From Novosphingobium ginsenosidimutans (GTDB lineage Bacteria; Pseudomonadota; Alphaproteobacteria; Sphingomonadales; Sphingomonadaceae): a stretch of 64,000 bases of DNA. Positions 33,963-44,278 of the stretch are shown in pieces. Each line of letters starts with the position of its first letter. The stretch's first letter is position 1. The stretch covers positions 124,001-188,000 of the forward strand of contig NZ_CP042345.1 in assembly GCF_007954425.1 (NCBI RefSeq), given 5' to 3'. The position numbers and the translations under genes are program-made. Below the pieces are notes generated by a model. That model searched no databases and was not told the origin of the DNA. It saw only the letters and a program-made list of their open reading frames with translations.

Positions 33963-36221
33963 ATGCATCTCCCCGTGCGGCTGCGGTCGCCCTGCCCCCG
34001 TTGCGCGCTTCGCGGCTGGAAATCCGGCGCGCTGGCGCTTGCCTTGCTGGCCATTGCCAGCGGCGCCCAGGCGCAGGATGTACCGCCGAATCCGCCGGCC
34101 AGCGAAAGCGAGGCTGATGCACCAGTTGCATTCGAGGCCGATGGCCTGAGTTATGATGATGCCTCGGACAGCGTAACCGCATTTGGCAATGTCGTGATGC
34201 GGCGGGGCGATCAATCGGTCCGCGCGGACAAGGTGGTGTGGAACCGCAAGACCGGCGAAGTGGAGGCCAGCGGCTCGATCCGGCTGGTCGATGCCGATGG
34301 CAACCAGCTGTTCGCCGATTCGCTGATGCTGGACGATGAACTGCGCGCTGGCGCCATGCAGAACATGCTGCTCGCCCTGCGCGAAGGCGGACGTCTGGCC
34401 GCCGCCAATGGCAGCCGCGCGCCCGATGGCACGGTGGTGCTGTCGAACGCGGTCTATTCGGCCTGCGCGGTGGAAGACAGCGCCGGTTGCCCGGTAACGC
34501 CCAGCTGGCGGATCACCGCCGAGCGGGTCACCTATGACGATACGAAAAAGCTGATCCGCTTCAAGGGCGCGCGGCTCGAGCTGTTCGGCGCCCGCTTGCT
34601 GCCGATGCCGGGCCTGGTGCTGACCAGCGACGGGCGGCCGATCTCCGGCCTGCTGATCCCCGATGTGCGGCTGTCAGCCTCGAACGGGGTGGAATTTTCG
34701 CAGACCTATTACAAGCGGCTTGGCAACAACCGTGATCTGGCATTGACGGGCTATGTCTATACTGCGGCCCTGCCGATGATCTCGGGCCAGTACCGCCAGC
34801 TGACCAGCATGGGCGCCTACCAGATCACCGGCTATGCCACCCGCTCTTCGCGCATTCCGATTGGCGGAGCGGCGGCTGGCAGCCAGCGCGATTTCCGCGG
34901 TTATCTGGCCGGCAATGGCCGGTTCCAGCTTTCACCCAACTGGTCGATCATGGCTTCGGGCCGGGTCGCATCCGACCGCACCTTCCTGCGCCGCTATGAC
35001 ATCAGCCGCGACGATCGCCTCCGCTCGGTGATCGAGGCGGAGCGGATCGATCCCAATTCCTACCTGTCGATCGCCGGCTGGGCGACCCAGACGCTGCGGG
35101 TGGGGGATGCCCAGGGCCAGGTGCCGGTTGCCCTGCCGGTGATCGACTATCGCCGCCGCCTGCCCGATGCGGTGCTGGGTGGAAAGATCGAGCTCCAGGC
35201 CAATTCGATGGCGATCACCCGCACCACCGGCCAGGACACGCAGCGCGCCTTTGCCCAGGCGCGCTGGGACATGCGGCGGATCACCGGGCTGGGCCAGGAA
35301 GTGACCTTTACCGCCCTGGCGCGCGGCGATGTCTACAATTCGGACGAGAACAACCTGACTGCGACTGCGGTCTATCGCGGCAACCCCGGCTGGCAGACCC
35401 GCGGCCTCGCCACGGCGGCGATGGACGTGAAGTGGCCGCTGCTGGGCGAGTTCCTGGGCGGCACCCAGGTCCTGACCCCGCGCTTCCAGGTGGTCGCCAG
35501 CCCGAACCTGCGCAACCTGGCGATCCCGAACGAAGATGCCCGCGCGATAGATCTCGAAGATTCTAACCTCTTCGCGCTCAATCGCTTCCCCGGCTATGAC
35601 CGGATCGAGGACGGGGTCCGCTTTACCTATGGGTTCGATTGGCAGTGGGAACGGCCCGGCTGGCGCGTTTCGACGACAATCGGCCAATCCTATCGCCTGA
35701 CCAGCAAGCCCACGCTCTTGCCGGATGGGACGGGCCTGTCCAGCCGCAGTTCCGACATTGTTGGGCGGACCGAAATCCGCTTCAAGGACTTTGTCCGCCT
35801 CACCCACCGCTTCCGGCTTGACAAGGACAACTTCGCCGTCCGCCGCAACGAAATCGATGCCGCGATCGGCAACGAGCGGACCTATGCCGAAATCGGTTAC
35901 CTGCGGCTCAATCGCAATATCGCCGCCATTGCCGAGGACCTTAAGGACCGTGAAGAACTGCGTGTGGCGGGCCGGGTTGCCTTTGCCCGGTACTGGTCGG
36001 TCTTTGGTTCTGGCGTGTTCAACCTGACCGGCAAGAATGAAGACCCGACGCTGACCACCGACGGGTTCCAGGCGCTGCGCACGCGGCTCGGTGTCGCATA
36101 CGATGACGACTGCCTGCAACTCGCGCTCACCTGGCGGCGCGATTTCGTGGCCACGGGCGATGCCCGCCGCGGCAACACCTTCCAGGTGAGCATAGCCGTG
36201 CGCAACCTGGGCTTCCGATAG
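33963..36221 (+). CDS. lptD: LPS-assembly outer-membrane protein LptD
   Basis: The 752-residue precursor has a signal sequence (MHLPVRLRSPCP...ALALLAIASGAQAQ), an OstA jellyroll domain (about residues 55-170, APVAFEADGLSYDDASDSVTAFGNVVMRRGDQSVRADKVVWNRKTGEVEA-type repeats) and a 26-strand-type barrel with the LptD C-terminal pattern. It receives LPS from LptA and places it in the outer leaflet with LptE. ATG 33963 gives a good signal peptide; earlier in-frame starts run into the pepA promoter region. It heads lptD-surA-pdxA-rsmA. Confidence 0.94.
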   Translation: MHLPVRLRSPCPRCALRGWKSGALALALLAIASGAQAQDVPPNPPASESEADAPVAFEADGLSYDDASDSVTAFGNVVMRRGDQSVRADKVVWNRKTGEVEASGSIRLVDADGNQLFADSLMLDDELRAGAMQNMLLALREGGRLAAANGSRAPDGTVVLSNAVYSACAVEDSAGCPVTPSWRITAERVTYDDTKKLIRFKGARLELFGARLLPMPGLVLTSDGRPISGLLIPDVRLSASNGVEFSQTYYKRLGNNRDLALTGYVYTAALPMISGQYRQLTSMGAYQITGYATRSSRIPIGGAAAGSQRDFRGYLAGNGRFQLSPNWSIMASGRVASDRTFLRRYDISRDDRLRSVIEAERIDPNSYLSIAGWATQTLRVGDAQGQVPVALPVIDYRRRLPDAVLGGKIELQANSMAITRTTGQDTQRAFAQARWDMRRITGLGQEVTFTALARGDVYNSDENNLTATAVYRGNPGWQTRGLATAAMDVKWPLLGEFLGGTQVLTPRFQVVASPNLRNLAIPNEDARAIDLEDSNLFALNRFPGYDRIEDGVRFTYGFDWQWERPGWRVSTTIGQSYRLTSKPTLLPDGTGLSSRSSDIVGRTEIRFKDFVRLTHRFRLDKDNFAVRRNEIDAAIGNERTYAEIGYLRLNRNIAAIAEDLKDREELRVAGRVAFARYWSVFGSGVFNLTGKNEDPTLTTDGFQALRTRLGVAYDDDCLQLALTWRRDFVATGDARRGNTFQVSIAVRNLGFR

Positions 36222-36387
36222 TTGGGGTTTCCGGTGATCGGGACATTTGCGAGGGCGGCACAAACGCGCTATCCGGCCCGGCAATGGTGGTGGCCTGATC
36301 AGCTTGGGTTAAGCCAGCCGGAGTCAATGGCTCTGGCAAGTCCGGCCGGAAATCCTGTTCCGCGCCGCTTTGGGGATTGAACTGACG

Positions 36388-37734
36388 GTGACTCCTATTT
36401 CCATTTCGCGCCGCCCGCTCCGCTATACGCTGGCCATTGCCGCGCTGGTGCTGGCCGGGGGCGCTGTGGCGCAGAATGCCCCCACCACAGGCGGCGGCTT
36501 TTCCCTGCCCGAGAACCCGAACTTCTTCGTCAAGAACGATCCGAACTACCGCAAGGCAACGGTGGTGGTGAACGGTGAGATCATCACCGGCACCGATATC
36601 GATCAGCGCGTCGCGCTGCTGGTTGCTGCCAGCGGCGGCAAGATCGATGATGAGGAACTTAAGCGGCTCAAGCTGCAGGTGCTGCGCAACCTGATGGATG
36701 AAACGCTCCAGATCCAGGAAGCAGCCGCCCAGAAGATCGAGGTCGAACCCGAAGAGATTGAGCAGACCTACACCCGGATCGCCGGCCAGAACTTTGGCCA
36801 GGATCCGAAGGCCATGGAAGCCTACCTTACCAAAATCGGCTCGTCGCCCGCCTCGCTCAAGCGCCAGATCCGTGGCGAGCTTTCGTGGCAGCGGCTGCTG
36901 CGCCGCAACGTCCAGCCCTTCGTTAACGTGTCCGATGATGAAGTGCGCGAAGTGCTGAAGCGGATGCAGGATTCCAAGGGCACCGAAGAATACCGCGTTG
37001 GCGAAATCTTCCTCTCCGCCACGGCCGAAAATCGCGAAGCCGTGCTGGCCAACGCGACCCGCATCGTCGAACAGCTCCGCCAGGGCGGCAGCTTTGTCGG
37101 CTATGCCCGCCAGTTCTCCGAAGCCTCGACCGCCTCGGTCGGAGGTGACCTCGGCTGGGTCCGCCTGGGCCAATTGCCGGCTGAACTCGGCACCGCGCTG
37201 CAAAGCCTGCAGACCGGCCAGCTGGCCGGCCCGATCGAGATTCGCGGCGGTTTTTCGATCGTTGCGCTGATTGACAAGCGCCAGGTCCTGACCGCCGATC
37301 CGCGCGACGCAGTGCTCAGCCTCAAGCAGCTTTCGATCAGCTTCCCGCCCGGCACGACCGAGGCCCAGGCTACGGCCAAGGCCCGCGCTTTCGCTGATGC
37401 GGTCCGCGCCGCGCGCGGTTGCGGCACGGTAGATGCGATTGCCCAGCAGCAGGGCGCCGAAGTGGTTACCAATGACCAGATCAAGGCGCGTGACCTGCCC
37501 GGGCCGCTGCAAAATCTGGTCCTGGGCATGACGCTGGGCGAAGTGACCCCGCCCTTCGGTTCGATCCAGGATGGCGTGCGTGTGCTGATGCTATGCGGCC
37601 GCGACGATCCCAAGGACGCAACCGCACCGAATTTTGAGCAGATCCAGGGCCAGATCGAAGACGAGCGCGTCAACAAGCGGGCCCAGGCCTATCTGCGCGA
37701 CCTGCGGCGCGACGCCGTGATCGACTACGACTGA
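36388..37734 (+). CDS. surA: Periplasmic chaperone / peptidyl-prolyl isomerase SurA
   Basis: The 448-residue protein has a signal peptide (YTLAIAALVLAGGAVAQ), an N-terminal SurA chaperone domain (ATVVVNGEIITGTDIDQRVALLVAASG, QEAAAQKIEVEPEEIEQTYTRIAGQNFG) and a PPIC parvulin domain (EEYRVGEIFLSATAENREAVLANATRIVEQLRQGGSFVGYARQFSEASTASVGGDLGWV). It escorts outer-membrane proteins, LptD among them. GTG 36388 is preferred over TTG 36370. The 166-base gap after lptD probably holds a promoter. Next is pdxA, seven bases on. Confidence 0.93.
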   Translation: MTPISISRRPLRYTLAIAALVLAGGAVAQNAPTTGGGFSLPENPNFFVKNDPNYRKATVVVNGEIITGTDIDQRVALLVAASGGKIDDEELKRLKLQVLRNLMDETLQIQEAAAQKIEVEPEEIEQTYTRIAGQNFGQDPKAMEAYLTKIGSSPASLKRQIRGELSWQRLLRRNVQPFVNVSDDEVREVLKRMQDSKGTEEYRVGEIFLSATAENREAVLANATRIVEQLRQGGSFVGYARQFSEASTASVGGDLGWVRLGQLPAELGTALQSLQTGQLAGPIEIRGGFSIVALIDKRQVLTADPRDAVLSLKQLSISFPPGTTEAQATAKARAFADAVRAARGCGTVDAIAQQQGAEVVTNDQIKARDLPGPLQNLVLGMTLGEVTPPFGSIQDGVRVLMLCGRDDPKDATAPNFEQIQGQIEDERVNKRAQAYLRDLRRDAVIDYD

Positions 37735-37741
37735 TCGCGAA

Positions 37742-38755
37742 GTGAGCGAGGGGGCACTCGTCGTATCGCTGGGCGATCCGGCGGGTGTCGGACCCGAACT
37801 GATTGCGGCTGCCTGGGCCGCGCGCGAGGCCGCAATGCTGCCGCCATTCGTCGTGGCTGGCGGGGCCGAGGTCCTGGCCGCAGCCGCCCAATCGCGCGGC
37901 CTGTCGGTGCCGATCCGCGAGGTGTTCCATCCGGCCGAGGCGCTGGAGTGCTTTGAGTTTGTCCTGCCTGCGTTGGCCGGTGCCGATGGCGACTATACGC
38001 CGGGGGCGCCCAGCCGCGCCGGGGCGGAACTCGCCCTCGCCTCGCTTACCGAAGCGACCGAGCTGACCCGCAATGGCGATTGCTGGGGACTGGTCACCGC
38101 GCCAATCGCCAAGTCGCTACTGGCCGAAGTTGGGTTCGCCCATCCCGGCCAGACCGAATTTGTCGCCGCGGCCTGCGGCATTGCGGCCGAAGACGCCGTG
38201 ATGATGCTGGCCGGGCCGACGCTGCGGACCGTGCCGCTGACGGTCCACGTCGCGCTCGCCGCTGTTCCAGGACTGGTCACGACCGACCTGATTGTCCGCA
38301 AGGGCCGGATCGTGGCACAAGCCCTGGCACGAGACTTCGGCATCGAACGCCCGCGCCTCGCCATTGCCGCGCTCAATCCGCATGCCGGGGAAGACGGCCG
38401 GATGGGGCATGAGGACGCCGCCGTGGTTGCCCCAGCGATTGCCGCGCTCCAGGCAGAAGGCATCAATGCGACCGGCCCGCACCCCGCCGACGCCCTCTTC
38501 ACACCCCGCGCCCGGGCGACCTACGATGCGGCGCTGTGCATGTACCATGACCAGGCGCTGGTCCCGCTGAAAGCGCTGGACTTTGACGAAGGCGTCAACG
38601 TCACGCTGGGCCTGCCAATCGTCCGCACCAGCCCCGACCACGGCACCGCCTTCGGCATCGCCGGCCAGAACGTTGCCGATCCCGGCGCAACCATCGCCGC
38701 GATCCGCATGGCCGGTGAGATTGCCGCCCGCCGCGCCGGAGTGGATCTTGGCTGA
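37742..38755 (+). CDS. pdxA: 4-hydroxythreonine-4-phosphate dehydrogenase
   Basis: The 337-residue enzyme has [13 protein letters not shown] at the start, the metal-binding histidines in [23 protein letters not shown] and [14 protein letters not shown], and the end block [19 protein letters not shown]. PdxA oxidises 4-phosphohydroxy-L-threonine in pyridoxal phosphate synthesis. It starts with GTG seven bases after surA. The order surA-pdxA-rsmA is the same as in E. coli. It overlaps rsmA by eight bases. Confidence 0.96.
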   Translation: MSEGALVVSLGDPAGVGPELIAAAWAAREAAMLPPFVVAGGAEVLAAAAQSRGLSVPIREVFHPAEALECFEFVLPALAGADGDYTPGAPSRAGAELALASLTEATELTRNGDCWGLVTAPIAKSLLAEVGFAHPGQTEFVAAACGIAAEDAVMMLAGPTLRTVPLTVHVALAAVPGLVTTDLIVRKGRIVAQALARDFGIERPRLAIAALNPHAGEDGRMGHEDAAVVAPAIAALQAEGINATGPHPADALFTPRARATYDAALCMYHDQALVPLKALDFDEGVNVTLGLPIVRTSPDHGTAFGIAGQNVADPGATIAAIRMAGEIAARRAGVDLG

Positions 38756-39563
38756 CCTGCCGCCGCTACGCGATGTCATCAACCGCCACGGCCTGTTCGC
38801 CTCCAAGGCGCTCGGCCAGAACTTCCTGTTCGATGAGCAATTGCTTGACCGGATCGCCGCGATCCCGGGCAAGCTCAAGGGCGAGCAGGTCCTCGAAGTT
38901 GGCCCTGGCCCCGGCGGCTTGACGCGTGCGCTTTTGCGGGCCGGAGCGCAGGTCACTGCAATCGAGATGGACCGGCGCTGCCTGCCCGCACTGGCCGAAC
39001 TGGCCGAGGCTTTTCCCGGCCAGCTCCGGGTAATCGAGGGCGATGCGACCAAGGTCGATCACGGCCTTGAAGGCCCGTACCACGTTGTCGCCAACCTGCC
39101 CTACAATGTCGGCACAGCGCTGTTCGTTGGCTGGCTCAGCGGCGAAGGCTGGCCGCCGCAATGGGCTTCGCTGACGCTGATGTTCCAGCTTGAAGTTGCG
39201 CAGCGGATTATCGCCGAGGCGGGCAGCGATGCCTATGGCCGCCTGGCCGTGCTGGCCCAATGGCGCTCCAACGCGAAGATCGCGATGAAGGTCCACCGCA
39301 GCGCCTTCACGCCGCCGCCCAAGGTCATGAGCGCCGTGGTCCACGTCACCCCGGCCGCAATGCCGGACGGCGTTTCCGCCCGAATGCTCGAGCGCGTTAC
39401 CGAAGCCGCCTTCGGCCAGCGCCGCAAGATGCTGCGCCAGAGCCTGAAGGGCCTGCCTGGTGCGCTGGAAGCGCTGGAGAGCCTCGGCATTGACCCCGCC
39501 CGCCGCGCCGAGACGCTAAGCGTGGCGGAGTTCGTCAGCCTCGCCCGGGCGCTCACTGCCTAA
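38748..39563 (+). CDS. rsmA: 16S rRNA dimethyladenosine transferase
   Basis: The 271-residue enzyme (RsmA/KsgA) has [16 protein letters not shown], the SAM loop [16 protein letters not shown], the IEMD acidic residue and the catalytic NLPYNVG (N116-Y119). It dimethylates A1518 and A1519 of 16S rRNA. The only sensible start is TTG 38748, giving [16 protein letters not shown] and an 8-base overlap with pdxA; a longer frame reads through pdxA in another phase. Confidence 0.95.
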   Translation: MADLPPLRDVINRHGLFASKALGQNFLFDEQLLDRIAAIPGKLKGEQVLEVGPGPGGLTRALLRAGAQVTAIEMDRRCLPALAELAEAFPGQLRVIEGDATKVDHGLEGPYHVVANLPYNVGTALFVGWLSGEGWPPQWASLTLMFQLEVAQRIIAEAGSDAYGRLAVLAQWRSNAKIAMKVHRSAFTPPPKVMSAVVHVTPAAMPDGVSARMLERVTEAAFGQRRKMLRQSLKGLPGALEALESLGIDPARRAETLSVAEFVSLARALTA

Positions 39564-39711
39564 TCCTCCCCGTTTGCACGCAGTGCAAATGGGGAGGTGG
39601 ATCGCCGCAGGCGAGACGGAGGGGTAATGACGCAGCGTCCATCACCCCTCCGTCATTTGCTTCGCAAATGCCACCTCCCCATTTGAGGCTACGCCAAAAA
39701 CAGGGAGGATT
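39562..39711. repeat. 150-bp foldback element (nested inverted repeats)
   Basis: The element has outer arms AATCCTCCC (39562-39570) and GGGAGGATT (39703-39711). Inside are GGGGAGGTGG (39591-39600) with CCACCTCCCC (39671-39680), and GACGGAGGGGT (39615-39625) with ACCCCTCCGTC (39644-39654). A hairpin TTTGCAC-GCA-GTGCAAA sits near the left end and ATTTGC-TTC-GCAAAT near the right. It fills the gap between convergent rsmA and glcB and may work as a bidirectional terminator. It looks like a non-autonomous dispersed repeat. Confidence 0.8.
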
Positions 39712-39717
39712 TTCAGG

Positions 39718-41775
39718 TTAGCCCTTCTTCACGCGCCGCCACTGATGCAGCAGCGGCTCGGTGTAACCGCTGGGCTGTTCCACGCCCTTGAACACCAGGT
39801 CCAGCGCCGCGCGGAAGGCCGGGGCCTCCTCATTGCCGACCAGCGGTTCGTAGAGCGGATCGCCGGCGTTCTGGGCGTCGACCTTGGCGGCCATGCGGCG
39901 CAGGCTGTCCATAACCTGCTCCTTCGTGCAAACGCCGTGGAGCAGCCAGTTGGCCATGTGCTGCGAAGAAATGCGCAGCGTCGCGCGGTCTTCCATCAGG
40001 CCGATGTCATTGATGTCTGGCACCTTGGAGCAGCCGACACCCTGGTCGATCCAGCGTACGACATAGCCGAGCAACCCTTGGGCGTTGTTGTCGAGTTCGG
40101 CCCGTACTTCCTCGTCCGACCAATTGGTGCCTTGCGCCAGCGGCACGGTCAGCAGCGGGTCGAGGCCCGGGGTGGGCTTGCCAGCCAATTCCTGCTGCAC
40201 CGCGAAAACATCGACCGCGTGGTAATGCATCGCGTGGAGCGTCGCGGCAGTGGGTGACGGCACCCAGGCGGTATTGGCGCCAGACTTCGGATGGCCGATC
40301 TTCTGGACCATCATTTCGCCCATCAGGTCAGGCGCAGCCCACATGCCCTTGCCGATCTGCGCCTTGCCCGAGAGACCGCAGGACAGGCCGATCTGGACAT
40401 TGCGCGCCTCGTAAGCCGCGATCCAAGAAGAGGCCTTCATGTCAGCCTTGCGGATCATCGCGCCGGCCTTCATCGAGGTGTGGATCTCATCCCCGGTCCG
40501 GTCGAGGAAGCCGGTGTTGATGAACACGATCCGGTCTTTCACCGCATGGATGCAGGCGGCAAGGTTGGCCGAGGTGCGGCGTTCCTCATCCATCACGCCC
40601 ACCTTCACGGTGTGGCGCGGCAGGCCGAGCAGGTCTTCGACCGCATCGAACAGGTCGTTGGTAAAGGCGCACTCTTCCGGCCCGTGCTGCTTGGGCTTGA
40701 CGATGTAGATGCTGCCGTGGCGGCCGTTGCCGTACTTGCACAGCCCGGCCCGGTCATGCGCGCCGATCGCGCTGGTTACGACGGCGTCCATGATCCCTTC
40801 CGGAATCTCGCTGCCATCGGCCAGCAGGATTGCCGGGTTGGTCATCAGGTGGCCGACATTGCGGACAAACAGCAAGCTGCGGCCCGAAAGAGTCAGATCG
40901 CCCCAGGTGCGGTCACCATTGAGCGTGCGGGTCATCTGCCGCCCACCCTTGTCGAAGGTTTCGGCAAGGTCACCGCGGATCACGCCCAGCCAATTGCGAT
41001 AGGCATTGAGCTTATCCTCGGCATCGACGGCCGCGATCGAATCCTCAAGGTCGCAGATCGTGGTGAGCGCCGATTCGAGCAGGACATCCGCAATGCCGAG
41101 CGGATCGGTCTTGCCGACCGGGTGCGCCGGATCGACCACCACTTCGATGTGCAGCCCATTGTGGCGGAACAGGTAACCGCCAGGCTTGGCCGCGACCAAG
41201 TATTCGCAGGCGCCGCCGCTCAGCGCTGCTTCCCAGCCGGGGATCGCGCTGTTCAGGAACTTGCGAACTGCCGCGATCACTGCGGCGCCGCGCACTTCGT
41301 CATAGCCACCCGGACGGGCCGGCGCAGCGTCGAGTGCGTCGGTGCCATAATAGGCATCATAAAGGCTGCCCCAACGGGCATTGGCTGCGTTCAGCAGGAA
41401 GCGGGCGTTGAGGACCGGCACGACCAGCTGCGGCCCGGCCATGGTCGCAATTTCGGGATCGACGTTCTGCGTACCGACCTGAAACGGTGCCGGTTCCGGG
41501 ACCAGGTAGCCAATCTCGCGCAGGAAAGCCTGGTATTCACCGCCGTCGATCGGTTGTCCGGCGCGGGCCACATGCCAGGCATCGATCTGCGCCTGCAGGT
41601 CCTCACGCTTGGCAAGGAGTGCACGGTTCACGGGAACGAAGCGCTCCACTAGGACGGCGAAACCGGCCCAGAACTTGTTCAACTCCTGGCCCAGCGGGCT
41701 GACAACCTCATTTTCGATAAAGGCGGCGAGCGCCGCATCGACTTGCAGGCCCGACTTCTCAACCCGATCGCTCAT
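39718..41775 (-). CDS. glcB: Malate synthase G
   Basis: The 685-residue enzyme shows the malate synthase G features: the [14 protein letters not shown] metal-site region, [12 protein letters not shown], and the [32 protein letters not shown] block with the catalytic [13 protein letters not shown] end. It condenses glyoxylate with acetyl-CoA. E. coli GlcB is 723 residues, so this is a normal size. ATG 41775 ([11 protein letters not shown]) is chosen over a slightly earlier in-frame start. No isocitrate lyase or glycolate oxidase gene is in view, so the source of glyoxylate is elsewhere. Confidence 0.96.
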   Translation of the reverse strand: MSDRVEKSGLQVDAALAAFIENEVVSPLGQELNKFWAGFAVLVERFVPVNRALLAKREDLQAQIDAWHVARAGQPIDGGEYQAFLREIGYLVPEPAPFQVGTQNVDPEIATMAGPQLVVPVLNARFLLNAANARWGSLYDAYYGTDALDAAPARPGGYDEVRGAAVIAAVRKFLNSAIPGWEAALSGGACEYLVAAKPGGYLFRHNGLHIEVVVDPAHPVGKTDPLGIADVLLESALTTICDLEDSIAAVDAEDKLNAYRNWLGVIRGDLAETFDKGGRQMTRTLNGDRTWGDLTLSGRSLLFVRNVGHLMTNPAILLADGSEIPEGIMDAVVTSAIGAHDRAGLCKYGNGRHGSIYIVKPKQHGPEECAFTNDLFDAVEDLLGLPRHTVKVGVMDEERRTSANLAACIHAVKDRIVFINTGFLDRTGDEIHTSMKAGAMIRKADMKASSWIAAYEARNVQIGLSCGLSGKAQIGKGMWAAPDLMGEMMVQKIGHPKSGANTAWVPSPTAATLHAMHYHAVDVFAVQQELAGKPTPGLDPLLTVPLAQGTNWSDEEVRAELDNNAQGLLGYVVRWIDQGVGCSKVPDINDIGLMEDRATLRISSQHMANWLLHGVCTKEQVMDSLRRMAAKVDAQNAGDPLYEPLVGNEEAPAFRAALDLVFKGVEQPSGYTEPLLHQWRRVKKG

Positions 41776-41891
41776 TGTACCTCGCACGCATGGAATCGCG
41801 CAGCACGATGACGTGCTGCCGACTGGTTCATCAACGATCCCGGGGAGGAAGTCACGCGCCTATGCCGCAGTTGCGAAGGGATGGCAACTGT

Positions 41892-41981
41892 CTCCCCTCC
41901 CGCTTGCGGGAGGGGTTGGGGGTGGGGCCCGCATCTCACTTTAACCTGCCCCCCCTAATCCCTCCCGCAAGCGGGAGGGGG
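41892..41981. repeat. Paired GC-rich hairpin repeat (CCCCTCCCGC family)
   Basis: CCCCTCCCGC-TT-GCGGGAGGGG (41894-41915) and CCCTCCCGCAAGCGGGAGGGG (41960-41980) flank a TTGGGGGTGGGGCCCGC segment. Other copies occur at 54273-54347 (degraded, inside a gene) and 62020-62114 (inside the end of btuF). This is a dispersed sphingomonad repeat. The rest of 41776-42035 shows only the leader of the next gene. Confidence 0.8.
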
Positions 41982-42035
41982 ACTTTTGTGCCGGGGGTTG
42001 GAACCCCCTTCCGCCTCGGCTAGAGGTGGTAACAC

Positions 42036-43247
42036 ATGCAACAACTTACGCCCACTGAAGCCGCGCTGATCGCCAGCGTCGATGCAGCGCCGATGCTGGA
42101 TCAGGTCCTGGCCTGGAGTGCGGTCAACACCGGCACGGGCAACCTGACCGGACTGGCGAACTATGTCGCCCTGTTGGCGGGCGAGTTTGCTGCGCTTCCC
42201 GGGGAGATTGCGCTGGTCGATCCGGCCAGGGTCGGCGTGGTCGCCGCCGACGGGCGAGAAGTCGAGGCGGCTTACGGCAAGCATCTGGTGCTGCGGGTCC
42301 GGCCCGGTGCCAACCGCCGTTTCCTGCTGACCGGGCACATGGATACGGTCTTCCCCGCCGACCATGCGTTCCAGACGACCCGGTGGCTTGACGACGAGAC
42401 GCTCAATGGCCCCGGCGTGGCGGACATGAAGGGCGGCATCGCGGTAATCCTTGCCGCGCTCAAGGCTTTCGAGGCGAGCGCTGCGGCCTCGGGCGTGGGC
42501 TATGACGTGCTGCTGAATTCGGACGAGGAAACCGGCAGCTTGTCTTCCGCCCCGCTGATTGCCCAACTGGCAGCGGGCAAGGTTGCGGCGCTGACCTATG
42601 AACCTTCTGCCCTGCCCGATGGCACCCTGGCCGGGGCCCGCGGCGGCAGCGGGAACTACAGCCTGATCATCACCGGCAGGTCGGCCCATGCGGGCCGCAA
42701 TCCACAGGATGGTCGCAACGCTATCGTCGCCGCCGCCGCGCTGGCCTTGGGCCTCAAGGCACTCGAGCGGCCGGGCCTGAGCATCAATCCAGCCAGAATC
42801 GATGGCGGCAGCGCCAACAATGTCGTGCCTGATCACGCCGTGCTGCGCTTCAATATCCGCCCCATGGAAACCGGGCTTGCAGATTGGTTCGAGCTGCAGA
42901 TCAAGGAATTGATCACCACAGTTTCCGCCGAGCATGATGTATCAATCCATCGCCACGGCGGGATTAGCCGTCCTCCCAAGCCGCTCGACCCGCCGGCCGA
43001 ACGGCTGTTCGAGCTGGTGCGAGATTGCGGTGCGGCGCTGGGCCAAGCGATCCGTTGGCAGAGCTCGGGCGGGGTCTGCGATGGCAACAATATTGCCGCT
43101 TGCGGGGTGCCCGTGGTTGATACCATGGGCGTTCGCGGCGGTTCGATCCACTCACCCGACGAATTCCTGATCGTCCCCAGCCTGGCCGAGCGCGCGCAAT
43201 TGTCCGCCCTCGTCCTGCACCGTCTTGCTACCGGAGTAACCTTGTGA
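42036..43247 (+). CDS. M20-family metallohydrolase in the arginine succinyltransferase operon
   Basis: The 403-residue zinc amidohydrolase has the M20 metal and catalytic set: H101 and D103 (TGHMDTVFP), D130 (GPGVADMKGG), E164-E165 (SDEETGS), a dimerisation-domain RSAHAGRNPQDGRNAI, and H372 (GSIHSPDEF). It resembles glutamate carboxypeptidase and ArgE-type enzymes. It overlaps astA by GTGA, so it belongs to the ast operon. The pathway needs a succinylglutamate desuccinylase (classically AstE, an unrelated M14-like enzyme), and no astE is seen. A desuccinylase role for this M20 enzyme is therefore a reasonable inference, not shown. Confidence 0.87.
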   Translation: MQQLTPTEAALIASVDAAPMLDQVLAWSAVNTGTGNLTGLANYVALLAGEFAALPGEIALVDPARVGVVAADGREVEAAYGKHLVLRVRPGANRRFLLTGHMDTVFPADHAFQTTRWLDDETLNGPGVADMKGGIAVILAALKAFEASAAASGVGYDVLLNSDEETGSLSSAPLIAQLAAGKVAALTYEPSALPDGTLAGARGGSGNYSLIITGRSAHAGRNPQDGRNAIVAAAALALGLKALERPGLSINPARIDGGSANNVVPDHAVLRFNIRPMETGLADWFELQIKELITTVSAEHDVSIHRHGGISRPPKPLDPPAERLFELVRDCGAALGQAIRWQSSGGVCDGNNIAACGVPVVDTMGVRGGSIHSPDEFLIVPSLAERAQLSALVLHRLATGVTL

Positions 43248-44275
43248 CCTTCGTGATCCGCTCGGCCAATGCCGACGACCTTCAGCACCTTTACGAGATG
43301 GCCAAGCGGACCGGCGGCGGCTTCACCAATCTGCCGCCCGATCGCAAGGCGCTGATCGCCAAGCTGGAGCGCGGGGCTGCTGCCTTTGCCCGGACCGACG
43401 ACGAGTTGGGCGACGACCTGTTTGTCTTTGTGCTGGAGAACACCGCTACCGGCGAAGTGCGCGGCACCTGCCAGATCTTCTCGGCGGTCGGGCTTAAGTG
43501 GCCGTTCTATTCCTACCGGATCGGTGCACTGACCCAGCACAGCGAAGAGCTGGGTCGCACTTTTCGAGCCGATATCCTAAACTTGTCGACTGATCTTGAA
43601 GGCGCGAGTGAGGTAGGCGGCTTGTTCCTGCACCCGGGTGAGCGCGCCGGGGGCCTGGGCATGCTGATCGCCCGCAGCCGCTATCTGTTCATCCGCAACC
43701 ACCGCGCCCGCTTTGCTGACCGCTGCATTGCCGAACTGCGCGGGGTCATCGACGAGGCCGGCGGTTCGCCATTCTGGGACGGGGTCGCGGGGCGGTTCTT
43801 CGGAATGAATTTCCAGGACGCGGATGAGTTCAATGCCAAGTTCGGCAATCAGTTCATTGCCGATCTGATGCCCAAGCACCCCGTCTACATCGCCATGTTG
43901 TCCGAAGCGGCGAAGGCTGTGATCGGCGTGCCCCACCCATCGGGCCGGGCTGCCATGCGGATGCTGGAAGAAGAAGGCTTTGCCTGGGAAAACTACATCG
44001 ATATCTTCGATGGCGGCCCAACGATGACGGTGCGAACCGACCAGATCCGCTCGATCCGCGAGGCGCAGGACGATCAGGTGGTAGCGATCGATCCCGCCCT
44101 TGGCGATCACAAGCGGGGCGATAAGCGTCTGCTTGCAACCGGCAAGCTGGCTGGCTTCCGAACTACCTATGGCTGGGTCGAACAACGGGAAGGTGGCATC
44201 GCGCTCGATCCGGGCGGGGCCGCGGTGCTCGGGATCGAACCCGGCATGTCCGTCACCCATGTTGCACGGGGTTGA
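43244..44275 (+). CDS. astA: Arginine N-succinyltransferase
   Basis: The 343-residue protein matches AstA: RSANADDLQHLYEMAKRTGGGFTNLPPDR, EVRGTCQIFSAVGLKWPFYSYRIG, SELGGLFLHP-like EVGGLFLHPGERAGGLGMLIARSRYLFI, and RGVIDEAGGSPFWDGVAGRFFGM. It transfers succinyl from succinyl-CoA to arginine, step one of the AST route that uses arginine as nitrogen source. It starts with GTG overlapping the M20 gene and is followed, three bases on, by astB. Confidence 0.95.
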   Translation: MTFVIRSANADDLQHLYEMAKRTGGGFTNLPPDRKALIAKLERGAAAFARTDDELGDDLFVFVLENTATGEVRGTCQIFSAVGLKWPFYSYRIGALTQHSEELGRTFRADILNLSTDLEGASEVGGLFLHPGERAGGLGMLIARSRYLFIRNHRARFADRCIAELRGVIDEAGGSPFWDGVAGRFFGMNFQDADEFNAKFGNQFIADLMPKHPVYIAMLSEAAKAVIGVPHPSGRAAMRMLEEEGFAWENYIDIFDGGPTMTVRTDQIRSIREAQDDQVVAIDPALGDHKRGDKRLLATGKLAGFRTTYGWVEQREGGIALDPGGAAVLGIEPGMSVTHVARG

Positions 44276-44278
44276 GCC

